Counted from the stretch's first letter, positions 7,410 to 15,789 are shown. The stretch: 27,153 nucleotides of DNA from an uncultured Oscillospiraceae bacterium (GCA_900540305.1 UQFL01000023.1:1-27153), one strand, 5' to 3'. Notes: generated by a model not told the origin, from the sequence alone. Made by a program: numbers and translations.

Positions 7410-8138
7410 ATGGAACTTATAGAGAAAAGATTTTTAGAACTTGCCCGCAGGGCTGATGAAAAGTATTACACCACTTTTTCAGAATTTCTCAATGCGGGCG
7501 AGGAAGCAATGCTTTTGAATTTAAAACTTGATACGCCGTTTAAGCTTTGCGGCGGGTATGACGGGGCGGAACGCTGTATCGCCGCATTCGGATATGATTG
7601 TGAAGATGCGCAGTTTCCGATTTCCGTTGTCAAAATAGAGCCCGTTGCTCAGAAATTTGCCGATAAACTCTCTCACCGTGATTTTTTAGGCTCGCTTATG
7701 GGTCTCGGTATTAAAAGAGAGGTCCTCGGCGACATTCTTATAAAAGAAAATATCGGTTATCTTTTCTGCCTTGATTCAATTGCAGAATTTATAGTTGATA
7801 ATATTTCTAAAATCCGCCATACAACCGTTAAATGTGAGATTATAGGCGAAGTACCTGAGAGTATTCAGTCAACCGCCGTTGAAATGCAGGAAATTGTGGC
7901 GTCTGAAAGGCTTGATGTGCTTGTTGCGGCGGTTTACAGGATGTCACGAAATGCGGTTAAAGAGTATTTTACAAACAGAAAGGTCTTTGTTAACAGCGTT
8001 CTGTGTGAAAACTTTTCATTCATACCGAAAGAGGGGGATATAATCTCTGTCAGAGGTATGGGCAGATTTGTTTTTAACGGCGTTTCGGGAAAAACAAAAA
8101 AAGGCAGGCTTGTTGCGCATCTGTCAGTTTATAAATAA
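7410..8138 (+). CDS. ylmH: YlmH family S4-domain RNA-binding protein
   Basis: The C-terminal part (about residues 180-242) is an S4 RNA-binding domain. It contains the family hallmark EGDIISVRGMGRFVF followed by a TKKGR segment. The N-terminal part, with LNAGEEAMLLNL and a conserved FGYDCEDAQFPISVVKIEP block, matches the YlmH layout, and 242 residues is near the usual length. In Bacillus and streptococci YlmH is tied to division-region gene clusters and, more recently, to rescue of stalled 50S-peptidyl-tRNA complexes as an RqcP-like factor. Here it is not next to divIVA or sepF. It is probably read from a leaderless mRNA (the promoter ends six bases upstream and no ribosome binding site is seen). 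A fusion protein gene follows after 13 bases. Confidence 0.85.
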   Translation: MELIEKRFLELARRADEKYYTTFSEFLNAGEEAMLLNLKLDTPFKLCGGYDGAERCIAAFGYDCEDAQFPISVVKIEPVAQKFADKLSHRDFLGSLMGLGIKREVLGDILIKENIGYLFCLDSIAEFIVDNISKIRHTTVKCEIIGEVPESIQSTAVEMQEIVASERLDVLVAAVYRMSRNAVKEYFTNRKVFVNSVLCENFSFIPKEGDIISVRGMGRFVFNGVSGKTKKGRLVAHLSVYK

Positions 8139-8151
8139 GTGGGAATAAGAT

Positions 8152-10479
8152 ATGAAAATAGGAATAATAACTTGGTATGGAAATTTGAATTACGGTTCAG
8201 TGCTTCAAGCCTTTGCTTTGCAAAAATATCTCAAAGATACTTTCAAAGCAGATGTTGAACTGATAGATTATAAGTGCCTTAGCGGTGATGTAGTCTGCAA
8301 TTATCAGAAAAAAGCAGAACATTTTGCATATAAAACATTTGAAAAGATTGAGCACCGATTAAATGAAAATAAATATAATTATGCAACTCGTCTAAAAAGT
8401 GAATTTGCAGATTATTATGAAAAGAAACAGATTAATTTCAGCAATATACTAAGTGAAATTAAATTTACCGACCCAATATGCAGTCAGGCAGATTTTGAAA
8501 AATGCAAAGATTTTGATGTTATAATATGCGGAAGCGACCAAATATGGAATCCTCAGCTTTTAGACAAGAATTATTTTTTGGCTTTTGGACAGAATGTGAA
8601 AAAAATCGCCTATGCAACAAGTTTTGGTATAGATTATATTCCTAAATATTCTCAAAGCTATATAAAAGAATGGCTAAAAGATTTTAAAGCAGTCGGACTA
8701 AGAGAAGATACTTGCCTGACACAACTGAAAAAGACAATAAAAAGAAATGATATAACAACCGTCTGTGACCCTTGCTTATTATATACGGCGTCGGAATGGG
8801 AGTCTTTTTTCAGCACTGACATTAACCGTAAAAATTATTTCGTTACATATTTTCTTGGCACTAACGAACTCGGATATTATGCAGAAAACAGGTTGAAAAA
8901 CAAATTGTCAATTTCAAATGTTGTTTTGCCGGCTACATCAAAAGGGCTTGATGATTGTGAAAAAGAAAGCATAACATACGGCCCTGCTGAATTTATTTAC
9001 CTTGTAAAAAATTCTGAATTTGTAGTGACTGATTCTTTCCACGCTGTTATTTTTAGTCTTATTTTTGAAAAGGATTTTTGTGTTGTTTATAAGCATAAAA
9101 AAACAAATCCTTTTAATCAAAACAGCAGAATAGATTTTATTCTTAAGACATTGGGCTTAAACGACAGAATTGCGGAAAGTGAATCAGATGTAGAAAAAAT
9201 TATAAATACAAAAATTGATTATTCTTTATGCAGAAATAAGATTGCAGATTTTATAAAGCATTCCAAGGAGTTTTTAAAGGATAATATATTACAGCACAAA
9301 CCTGAATATATATGCGAAAGCGATAAATGCACGGGTTGCTCTGCTTGTGTAAGTGTGTGCCCGGTAATGTGCATTGAAATTAAAACAGCAGATGATCTTT
9401 GTGAACGGGCGGTTATTGACAGTTCAAAATGTATTGGCTGCAACAAGTGTGTTAATATTTGTCCTGTTAATAATCCTTGTGAACTGAATCGACCGGTTAA
9501 AGCAATTGTTGCCAGAAGAAAAAATCTTGATAAACTGAAAAATTCAACTTCAGGCGGAATTGCTGCAGCTGTAAGTGAAAAGATTATAGAAAACGGCGGC
9601 GTTGTGTATTCAACGGTAATTGATAAAGATTTACGCGCAAAGGTTGTTCGTTGCGACAGCAGTGAAAACTTAGAAAGATTTAAAGGCTCAAAATATGTAT
9701 ACAGCCATCCGCTTGATAGTTTTAAAAATATTGTGAAGGACTTAAAGGAAAATAAAACTGTTTTGTTTGTGGGAACTCCTTGCCAGATTTCAGGACTTAA
9801 AAAGGTTGCGAGTCTGAATAATTGTGAAGATAACCTGTTCACGATTGATTTGATTTGCCACGGAGTACCTTCACAGGAAGTTTTTCTTCAGTATTCAAAA
9901 TATATTCTAAAGGAAAATTATGAAAAAGCGGTATACTGCAAATTTAGAAGCAATAAAGATTATGTGCTTACTTATTTAGATGAGAACGGCAAAACAATTA
10001 ATTCTGAAAAAGACAGAGAGTCGCTTTATGTATATAATTTCTTAGACGGATTCAGCTTGAGAAAAAACTGCCACACCTGCAGTTATGCTCAGCCAAACAG
10101 GAGCGGCGATATTACGCTGGGAGATGTAAAGGGCAATATGTCAGGAGATTTTGACACTTCGCTTTATGGACTTAACAGCGTTTTAATAAACAGCCAAAAG
10201 GGATTGAGCCTTTTTGATTCTATAAAAGATGAAACTGATTATTTTGAACGCGATATTGATACTGCGTTGAAAGAAAATAATCAGCTCAATAGACCTTGTG
10301 AGGCAACAGAAGAAAGCAAAAGATTTGAAGTCTGCTGCAAAGAGGGAAATGCTGTTTTGGCGCTGAAAAAATCAAATACTAAAAAATATTTTATGTCAAA
10401 CCTAAGAAAGTGCATAAATAGAAATAAAATACTCAAAAGCGTACTTATGAAAATAAAGTTTTTAGAAAATAAAATATAA
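8152..10479 (+). CDS. Polysaccharide pyruvyl transferase / ferredoxin / FrhB-like fusion protein
   Basis: Three modules are joined in 775 residues. Residues about 1-365 are a polysaccharide pyruvyl transferase domain (PF04230-like): the start GIITWYGNLNYGSVLQAFAL, CGSDQIWNP with Cys126, and FVVTDSFHAVIFSLIF near 290-305. Residues about 386-445 form a 2x[4Fe-4S] ferredoxin, with Cys393/396/399/403 and Cys427/430/433/437. Residues about 445-720 match the coenzyme F420 hydrogenase/dehydrogenase beta-subunit family (FrhB-like): STSGGIAAAV, FVGTPCQISG with Cys544, DLICHGVP, CHTC at 640-643, and SGDITLGDVKG. Such FrhB-like proteins occur beside pyruvyl transferases in exopolysaccharide clusters, where their chemistry is uncertain. 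By eye the gene is more AT-rich than its neighbours, with AAA, AAT and ATA codons, and no other polysaccharide gene is nearby. This suggests transfer. Its ribosome binding site is weak and it lies 13 bases after ylmH. Confidence 0.88.
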   Translation: MKIGIITWYGNLNYGSVLQAFALQKYLKDTFKADVELIDYKCLSGDVVCNYQKKAEHFAYKTFEKIEHRLNENKYNYATRLKSEFADYYEKKQINFSNILSEIKFTDPICSQADFEKCKDFDVIICGSDQIWNPQLLDKNYFLAFGQNVKKIAYATSFGIDYIPKYSQSYIKEWLKDFKAVGLREDTCLTQLKKTIKRNDITTVCDPCLLYTASEWESFFSTDINRKNYFVTYFLGTNELGYYAENRLKNKLSISNVVLPATSKGLDDCEKESITYGPAEFIYLVKNSEFVVTDSFHAVIFSLIFEKDFCVVYKHKKTNPFNQNSRIDFILKTLGLNDRIAESESDVEKIINTKIDYSLCRNKIADFIKHSKEFLKDNILQHKPEYICESDKCTGCSACVSVCPVMCIEIKTADDLCERAVIDSSKCIGCNKCVNICPVNNPCELNRPVKAIVARRKNLDKLKNSTSGGIAAAVSEKIIENGGVVYSTVIDKDLRAKVVRCDSSENLERFKGSKYVYSHPLDSFKNIVKDLKENKTVLFVGTPCQISGLKKVASLNNCEDNLFTIDLICHGVPSQEVFLQYSKYILKENYEKAVYCKFRSNKDYVLTYLDENGKTINSEKDRESLYVYNFLDGFSLRKNCHTCSYAQPNRSGDITLGDVKGNMSGDFDTSLYGLNSVLINSQKGLSLFDSIKDETDYFERDIDTALKENNQLNRPCEATEESKRFEVCCKEGNAVLALKKSNTKKYFMSNLRKCINRNKILKSVLMKIKFLENKI

Positions 10480-10499
10480 GTTTATTGCAAAAAAAATAA

Positions 10500-10528
10500 C
10501 TCCGATACATTTTGTATCGGAGCATTTT
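10500..10528. terminator. Bidirectional terminator between the fusion gene and ilvE
   Basis: CTCCGATACA at 10500-10509 pairs perfectly with TGTATCGGAG at 10513-10522. On the plus strand it is followed by CATTTTTT. On the minus strand it is followed by TTATTTTTTTT, from the A-rich stretch at 10489-10499. It can therefore end transcripts of both converging genes. Confidence 0.92.
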
Positions 10529-10549
10529 TTATATATGATGTTTTTAAAA

Positions 10550-11581
10550 TCAGTCGAGCTTGATTTCGTGAACCCAACCCTCGGGAGCTTCCATTGTGCC
10601 CATCTGAATACCTGTAAGAGCGTCATAAAGCTTCTTGGTAACGGGGCCCATTTCGTCCATACCGCTGGGGAAGCAGATTTCGTTGCCGTGGTCAACAATC
10701 TTGCCAACGGGGCTGATAACTGCCGCTGTGCCGCAAAGTCCGCACTCTGCGAAATCCTTAACCTCGTCAAATCTAACGGGTCTGTGCTCAACTTTCATGC
10801 CGAGAATGTGCTCTGCAACATAGCAAAGAGAGCGTCTTGTGATAGACGGAAGAATTGAGCCTGATTTAGGAGTTACAACGGTGCCGTCCTTAGTTACGAA
10901 AAGAAAGTTTGCGCCGCCTGTTTCTTCAACATATGTTCTTGTAGCCGCATCAAGATACATATTTTCGTCAAAGCCGTTATTGTGAGCGTCAACGATTGCG
11001 TAAAGGCTCATTGCGTAGTTAAGACCTGCTTTGATATGGCCTGTTCCGTGAGGAGCGGCACGGTCATAATCGCAAACACGGATTGTAATCGGCTTTGCGC
11101 CGCCCTTGAAATAAGGGCCAACAGGTGTGCAGAATACTCTGAACTGATATTCCTCGGCAGGTTTTACACCGATAACGGAGTTTGAGCCGAACATATAAGG
11201 ACGAAGATAAAGAGTTGCGCCTGAGCCGTAGGGGGGTACCCATGCAGCATTAGCTTTTACAACCTTTTCAACTGCCTCGATGAATTTATCCTCGGGATAA
11301 ACGGGCATCTGAAGTCTTTTTGCAGAAGCCGCAAGACGAGCTGCATTGAGGTCGGGACGGAAGCAAACGATTCTGCCGTCAGCCGTTGTGTAAGCTTTAA
11401 GACCTTCAAAAACAGTCTGCGCATACTGAAGAACGCAAGCGCATTCGTTCATTGTGATGTTGGCGTCATCGGTAAGGGTTCCCTCATCCCAAGCGCCGTC
11501 TTTGTAGTTGGAAACAAATCTGGCGTCTGTCTGCATATATCCGAAGCCGAGGTTTGACCAATCTATATTTTTCTTTTCCAT
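10550..11581 (-). CDS. ilvE: Branched-chain amino acid aminotransferase
   Basis: This PLP enzyme (fold type IV) transfers amino groups between glutamate and the keto acids of Leu, Ile and Val. The 343-residue length fits the group II bacterial BCAT form. PLP lysine K184 lies in TGHIKAGLNYAMSL. QTVFEGLKAY at about 55-64, LYLRPYMFGS at 124-133, and EETGGANFLFV followed by SGSILPSITRRSL mark the cofactor and substrate regions. AGAGG precedes the ATG. It is a single-gene unit on the minus strand with its own promoter. The leader is only about 30 bases, too short for a T-box or a leader-peptide attenuator. It links the branched-chain amino acid pool to glutamate made by the GS-GOGAT genes further on. 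Confidence 0.95.
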   Translation of the reverse strand: MEKKNIDWSNLGFGYMQTDARFVSNYKDGAWDEGTLTDDANITMNECACVLQYAQTVFEGLKAYTTADGRIVCFRPDLNAARLAASAKRLQMPVYPEDKFIEAVEKVVKANAAWVPPYGSGATLYLRPYMFGSNSVIGVKPAEEYQFRVFCTPVGPYFKGGAKPITIRVCDYDRAAPHGTGHIKAGLNYAMSLYAIVDAHNNGFDENMYLDAATRTYVEETGGANFLFVTKDGTVVTPKSGSILPSITRRSLCYVAEHILGMKVEHRPVRFDEVKDFAECGLCGTAAVISPVGKIVDHGNEICFPSGMDEMGPVTKKLYDALTGIQMGTMEAPEGWVHEIKLD

Positions 11582-11618
11582 AGATAAGACCTCTTTCTTT
11601 TAAATTTTATTTATTTTG

Positions 11619-11647
11619 ATTTTACTACCAATGTGTTATGTTGTCAA
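11619..11647 (-). promoter_or_regulatory. Promoter of ilvE
   Basis: On the minus strand TTGACA (plus-strand 11642-11647) and TAAAAT (11619-11624) have 17-base spacing. Transcription should start near 11612. Confidence 0.8.
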
Positions 11648-11697
11648 CAAATGTAAAGGCAATTTTTGTATAAAACACTCAAAACACCCAAAAACGG

Positions 11698-11726
11698 TTG
11701 AGATTTTTAATATTATATATTATTAT
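11698..11726 (+). promoter_or_regulatory. Promoter of the flavodiiron protein gene
   Basis: TTGAGA at 11698-11703 and TATTAT at 11721-11726 have 17-base spacing. A perfect AGGAGG ribosome binding site follows at 11751-11756, eight bases before the ATG. Confidence 0.78.
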
Positions 11727-11764
11727 ATCTGTGTAGAATTTTAGCTTTACAGGAGGATACGAAA

Positions 11765-12925
11765 ATGTTTGATATTTCTAAAAGTATAAAGTATATCGGC
11801 GCTGATGATAAGGACCTTGACCTTTTCGAGGGTCAGTATATAATCCCTAACGGTATTGCTTACAATTCATATGTTATTGTTGATGATAAAATTGCCGTTA
11901 TGGATACTATTGACGAGAGAAAAACTGACGAGTGGCTCAAAAATCTTGAAGAGGCACTTGAGGGCAGAACTCCCGATTATCTTGTTATTTCACATCTTGA
12001 ACCTGACCATGCCGCAAACATAAAGAGATTTACCGAGAAATACCCCTCGGCAACACTTGTTGGCAATGCAAAGACTTTTGCAATGCTTCCGCAGTTCTTT
12101 GAGATTGACGGCGCAGTTGAAAAACTTACCGTAAAAGAGGGCGACACTCTTTCTCTCGGTGAGCATACACTTTCATTTATTATGGCTCCTATGGTTCACT
12201 GGCCTGAGGTTATGGTTACATATGAAAGCAGTGAAAAGGTGCTGTTCTCAGCAGACGGTTTCGGTAAATTCGGCGCTCTTGACACCGATGAGGACTGGGC
12301 TTGCGAGGCAAGAAGATATTATTTCAACATCGTGGGCAAATACGGCGGACCTGTTCAGACTCTTCTTAAAAAGGCGGCAGGACTTGAAATCAAAACAATC
12401 TGCCCGCTTCACGGACCTATTCTTTCCGAAAATCTTGAGTATTATATTAATCTTTACAACACTTGGTCATCATATGCTCCGGAGGCTGAGGGCGTGTTCA
12501 TCGCCTGCGCATCCGTTTACGGCAATACTATGAATGCTGCATTGAAGCTCAAGGAAATTCTTCTTGAAAAAGGCTGCCCCAAGGTTGCATTTGCAGACAT
12601 AACAAGAGATGATTTTGCAGAGGCAGTTGAGGACGCATTCAAATACGGCAAAGTTGTTTTCGCCGCTTCAAGCTATGACGGCGGTGTATTCCCTCCGATG
12701 GAAAATCTTCTTTCACACCTCAAGAGCAAGGCTTACCAGAACCGCAAGGTTGGTATTGTTGAAAACGGTTCTTGGGCTCCGTCAGCAGCACGCACAATGA
12801 AGGCTATGCTTGAGGGTATGAAAAATATCACCGTTTGTGAAAACACAGTTACTATTAAATCAGCATTCAAGGACAGCGATATTCCTGCTCTTGAAGCGCT
12901 TGCAGACGAAATTCTTGCAGACTGA
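11765..12925 (+). CDS. Flavodiiron protein (class A, FprA type)
   Basis: Flavodiiron proteins reduce oxygen to water (or nitric oxide to N2O) in the cytoplasm of anaerobes, usually taking electrons from rubredoxin. The N-terminal metallo-beta-lactamase-like domain (about 1-235) carries the diiron ligands His77, Glu79 and Asp81 in SHLEPDHA, His145 in PMVHWPE, Asp164 in FSADGFGKFG, and His216 in CPLHGPIL. His82 follows the motif. The C-terminal flavodoxin domain (about 245-386) shows ASVYGNTMNAALKL, the FMN phosphate loop, and ASSYDGGVFPPMENLL. At 386 residues it is the minimal two-domain form with no fused rubredoxin or reductase. It has its own promoter and strong ribosome binding site. Substrate (O2 or NO) cannot be read from sequence. 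Confidence 0.94.
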   Translation: MFDISKSIKYIGADDKDLDLFEGQYIIPNGIAYNSYVIVDDKIAVMDTIDERKTDEWLKNLEEALEGRTPDYLVISHLEPDHAANIKRFTEKYPSATLVGNAKTFAMLPQFFEIDGAVEKLTVKEGDTLSLGEHTLSFIMAPMVHWPEVMVTYESSEKVLFSADGFGKFGALDTDEDWACEARRYYFNIVGKYGGPVQTLLKKAAGLEIKTICPLHGPILSENLEYYINLYNTWSSYAPEAEGVFIACASVYGNTMNAALKLKEILLEKGCPKVAFADITRDDFAEAVEDAFKYGKVVFAASSYDGGVFPPMENLLSHLKSKAYQNRKVGIVENGSWAPSAARTMKAMLEGMKNITVCENTVTIKSAFKDSDIPALEALADEILAD

Positions 12926-12963
12926 TTTCAGCCTGAAACGGGTTAATGCTCGGAGATGCTGTA

Positions 12964-13791
12964 ATGGAACTCAAAAATAAAATATCGCTCGTAGGCGTTG
13001 ACCTTGACGGCACACTGCTGAGAAACGATAAAACTATAAGTGAAGAAACGAAAAAGGCTGTAAACTCTGCTTTTGAAAGAGGTATTACAGTTGTACCCGT
13101 CACAGGCAGACCGCTTTGCGGAATACCGCAGTTTATACTTGATATGCCCGAAATACGATATGTTATTTCTACAAACGGCGCAAGGATAACTGATATAAAA
13201 GCCGATAAAACCGTGTATGAATCGCCGCTTTCAAAGGAGAAAACGGCACAGCTTATAGAATATGCAACTGATTGCGGATATGATTTTGAGGCGTTTTCAG
13301 AGGGCGTTGGCTACATTGAGCCTGCGCTTATGAAAAAACATCTTGAAGCGTATGGGAATTCGCCCGTTGCGGATTATATCAAAACTTCAAGAAAAACTGT
13401 TGAAAGTATCAAAGAGTTTTTTGAGAAAACGGAAAAATGCGCCGATGAAATTTTCATAACTTTGAGCGACAGAGCAAAAAGAGATGAACTTTTTGAGCAA
13501 ATGTCGCCTGACAGAGAAATTCAGCTTTGCTGTCTTGAACAAAGATTTCTCGAAGTTACGAAAAATGGCACTGATAAGGGCACGGCGTTTGATTATCTCA
13601 GAGAAATGCTCGGTATAGATAAAAACGCTACTGCCGCATTCGGCGATAATGATAATGACAGTTTATTTTTAAAATCTGCCGCCGTTTCCGTTGTTATGGG
13701 CAATGCCGCTGACAAGTTGAAAAAATGCGCAGATATAATTGCCCCGTCAAATGAAGATGACGGAGTGGCATTTATACTGAATAAAATGTAA
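12964..13791 (+). CDS. Cof-type HAD family phosphatase
   Basis: The protein belongs to the Cof/IIB branch of the HAD superfamily, which dephosphorylates small metabolites such as sugar phosphates. Motif I is VGVDLDGTLL with nucleophile Asp13 and acid/base Asp15, motif II is VPVTGRP, and motif IV is AAFGDNDNDSLFLKSA, with Lys in DKGTAFDYL before it. The ATG at 12964 gives 275 residues and has GGAG at 12952-12955 with 8-base spacing. An in-frame ATG at 12946 adds six residues but lacks a good binding site. The gene lies 38 bases after the flavodiiron gene and may be co-transcribed. The substrate is unknown. Confidence 0.9.
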   Translation: MELKNKISLVGVDLDGTLLRNDKTISEETKKAVNSAFERGITVVPVTGRPLCGIPQFILDMPEIRYVISTNGARITDIKADKTVYESPLSKEKTAQLIEYATDCGYDFEAFSEGVGYIEPALMKKHLEAYGNSPVADYIKTSRKTVESIKEFFEKTEKCADEIFITLSDRAKRDELFEQMSPDREIQLCCLEQRFLEVTKNGTDKGTAFDYLREMLGIDKNATAAFGDNDNDSLFLKSAAVSVVMGNAADKLKKCADIIAPSNEDDGVAFILNKM

Positions 13792-13871
13792 ATCCTATGT
13801 GCAAAGTGCATAAATTCGGTGTGACGATATTTGTAGGTTGCTAACAATTTGTAGATATTGACAAAATTACA

Positions 13872-13900
13872 TTGACTTTATTGTGCGATAATTATAATAT
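13872..13900 (+). promoter_or_regulatory. Promoter of the Lys/Ala-rich protein gene
   Basis: TTGACT at 13872-13877 and TAATAT at 13895-13900 have 17-base spacing. Overlapping TATAAT alternatives at 13893-13898 and 13898-13903 fit the -35 less well. Confidence 0.65.
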
Positions 13901-13958
13901 AATTCTGTAAAGCAAATTGCTTTACTGTTTTGGATTTTAATATGAAAGGATTTTCATT

Positions 13959-14366
13959 ATGGCTACAAAGAAAACTCAGGCTGCTGCAAAAACAGCCGCA
14001 AAGGAAGTAAAGGAAACAGCTGTTAAAGAGGCTGCTCCCGTAAAAGAGGAAAAGGCAGTTAAAGAGACTGTTAAGAAGGAAACAGCAAAGGAAGCTAAAA
14101 AAGCTGAGCCTGCAAAGGCTGCTGAAAAGAAGCCTGCTAAGGCCGCAGAGAAAAAAGCTCCCGCAAAGAAAGCAGCAAAGGCAAAGGCTGAAACAAAAGT
14201 TTATTTTGAGTATTTCGGCAAGCAGGTTGATATGGCAAAGGTTGTTGCCGCTGTTGAGAAAAAGGCAGGCGCAAAGGCTAAATCAGTAAGACTTTATGTT
14301 AAGGCTGAGGACGATGCTGTTTACTATGTTGTTGACGATAAGGAAACAGGCAAAATCGATTTATAA
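13959..14366 (+). CDS. Small protein with histone-H1-like Lys/Ala tail (DUF6465-like)
   Basis: Residues about 1-77 are low-complexity, made almost only of Ala, Lys, Glu, Thr, Pro and Val in short repeats such as KETAKEAKKAEPAKAAEKK. They resemble the tail of histone H1 or bacterial H1-like proteins. Residues about 78-135 (from TKVYFEYFGKQVDMAKVVAA to the end) look like a small folded alpha/beta domain, which I associate with DUF6465 of Ruminococcaceae. The function is not known. Nucleic-acid binding is a plausible inference from the tail, though its many Glu residues lower the net charge. GAAAGGA precedes the start. The gene is a single transcription unit with its own promoter and terminator. 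Confidence 0.85.
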   Translation: MATKKTQAAAKTAAKEVKETAVKEAAPVKEEKAVKETVKKETAKEAKKAEPAKAAEKKPAKAAEKKAPAKKAAKAKAETKVYFEYFGKQVDMAKVVAAVEKKAGAKAKSVRLYVKAEDDAVYYVVDDKETGKIDL

Positions 14367-14387
14367 TCTAATACTTATTTAATGTTT

Positions 14388-14417
14388 AAAAGTCCCGATT
14401 TTTTTCGGGACTTTTTT
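14388..14417 (+). terminator. Terminator after the Lys/Ala-rich protein gene
   Basis: AAAAGTCCCGA at 14388-14398 pairs with TCGGGACTTTT at 14405-14415 around six T, with the T run continuing to 14417. Confidence 0.92.
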
Positions 14418-14419
14418 CA

Positions 14420-14448
14420 TTGAATATAGTTTCTTTATATGATAAAAT
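14420..14448 (+). promoter_or_regulatory. Promoter of the CapA-like gene
   Basis: TTGAAT at 14420-14425 and TAAAAT at 14443-14448 have 17-base spacing and lie about 30 bases before the start codon. Confidence 0.65.
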
Positions 14449-14480
14449 GAAAATACCTTAATTATGAAAGTTGTGTTTAT

Positions 14481-15674
14481 ATGAATGAAAATAAAAAGAA
14501 ACTTATAGGAGTTATAGTACCCGTTGTTTTAGCGGTGCTTGTTGTGTGCGGCTTTGCGGTGAGCGGCCATATAACGAAAAATCTTGACGGTGAAACGCCC
14601 ACGGCGCAGACAGAAACAACTACTGCGCCTGCTGAGGAAACAACGAATATGATTTCCCGTGTTTCTCTTGTTGCGGTTGGTGATAATCTTATTCACAACA
14701 CGCTTATATCCGCAGGAGAACAGGAGGACGGCACTCTTGATTACACCTCTTTTTACGCTAATATCAAAAATGATATTTCAAGCGCAGATGTTGCCGTTAT
14801 AAATCAGGAAACCATTCTGGGCGGCAGTACATTTGAATATACGGGTTATCCCACTTTCAATTCGCCTTGGGAAATCGGCACGGCGGCTATTGACGCAGGA
14901 TTTGATATTTTTACCTGCGCCACAAACCATTCTCTTGATAAAGGTTATTCGGGAATTGAGCAGGAGTGTAAATTCTTCTCAGAGCATCCCGAGGTTGTTC
15001 ATGTGGGTACTAATACCTCACAGGAAGAATATAATTCTATTCTCTATTATGAGAAAAACGGAATCAAATTTGCAATCCTTAACTATACTTACGGCACAAA
15101 CGGTATCCCCATTCCAGAGGGGCGTGAATGGTGCGTAAATATGATGGATAAGGATAAGATAACAACAGATGTTAAGGCGGCAAGGGAAAATGCCGATGTT
15201 GTTATCGTGTTCCCTCACTGGGGAACGGAAAACAGCACGGAGGTTTCGGATTATCAGCGTGAATATGTTTCCCTGTTTTCAGAACTCGGCGTTGATATTG
15301 TAATCGGAACGCATCCCCATGTGCTTCAGCCTGTTGAGTGGGTTACAAATGAAACAACGAGCAAAAAGATGCTTGTATACTATTCGCTCGGCAACTTCAT
15401 TTCACATCAGACAAGTTTAAAGCAGCTTTGCGGCGGTATGGCTCAAATTCAGATAGAGAAGAAAGGCGATGAGGTTTCGATAACATCGGCAAAACTCACT
15501 CCCGTTGTATGCTGGTATAAATCTACTAACGGCAAATACGCATTTTCTGTTTATAAGCTGTCAGACTATACGGAAGAGCTTGGCACATCCCACGCTCAAA
15601 GCGGCGCAACACCCGAATATTTCACAAAATATGCGCAGGAAATAGTGCCTGAAGAATTTTTGAATATAGGGTAA
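14481..15674 (+). CDS. CapA family protein (metallophosphoesterase-like, membrane-anchored)
   Basis: Residues about 8-28 form a hydrophobic signal or anchor segment after KKK. Residues about 38-56 are a Thr/Glu/Pro-rich linker. From about 60 onward lies a CapA domain (PF09587) with the calcineurin-like motifs VAVGDNLIHN (Asp68, His72), VINQETILGG, CATNHSLDKG, FPHWGTE, GTHPHVLQPVEW and YSLGNFISHQ. CapA is known from poly-gamma-glutamate capsule synthesis, but many CapA-domain proteins occur without capsule genes, as here. The product probably acts at the outer face of the membrane as a hydrolase of unknown substrate. The 397-residue length is usual. The ribosome binding site is weak (GAAAG). 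Confidence 0.9.
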   Translation: MNENKKKLIGVIVPVVLAVLVVCGFAVSGHITKNLDGETPTAQTETTTAPAEETTNMISRVSLVAVGDNLIHNTLISAGEQEDGTLDYTSFYANIKNDISSADVAVINQETILGGSTFEYTGYPTFNSPWEIGTAAIDAGFDIFTCATNHSLDKGYSGIEQECKFFSEHPEVVHVGTNTSQEEYNSILYYEKNGIKFAILNYTYGTNGIPIPEGREWCVNMMDKDKITTDVKAARENADVVIVFPHWGTENSTEVSDYQREYVSLFSELGVDIVIGTHPHVLQPVEWVTNETTSKKMLVYYSLGNFISHQTSLKQLCGGMAQIQIEKKGDEVSITSAKLTPVVCWYKSTNGKYAFSVYKLSDYTEELGTSHAQSGATPEYFTKYAQEIVPEEFLNIG

Positions 15675-15681
15675 TTTTGAC

Positions 15682-15714
15682 AATATGTCTGTTTTGCACA
15701 AATACATATTTTTT
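15682..15714 (+). terminator. Possible weak terminator after the CapA-like gene
   Basis: AATATGT at 15682-15688 pairs with ACATATT at 15704-15710 and is followed by a T run to 15714. The stem is only 7 bp, is AT-rich and has a 15-base loop, so function is uncertain. Confidence 0.35.
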
Positions 15715-15759
15715 CAGAGTGTTGAAAAAATACAAGACAACCAAAAATGAAAAAATGTG

Positions 15760-15789
15760 TTGACTTTTATGCGAAAACAAATATATAAT
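15760..15789 (+). promoter_or_regulatory. Promoter of glnA
   Basis: TTGACT at 15760-15765 and a perfect TATAAT at 15784-15789 have 18-base spacing. Transcription should start near 15796, only about 12 bases before the leader hairpin. Confidence 0.82.

Noticed and set aside
9219..9842. Minus-strand open frame of 207 codons inside the fusion gene
   Set aside because: It is antisense to the ferredoxin and FrhB-like modules, whose cysteine motifs are intact. No start signals or family features are seen.
11582..11640. T-box or leader-peptide attenuator in front of ilvE
   Set aside because: The promoter fixes a leader of about 30 bases, with no room for a T-box and no terminator hairpin.
11641..11650. 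TTGTCAACAA as a Rex or Fur-like operator between ilvE and the flavodiiron gene
   Set aside because: It is explained by the ilvE -35 box, is not a true palindrome, and does not fit the 7-4-7 Rex layout.
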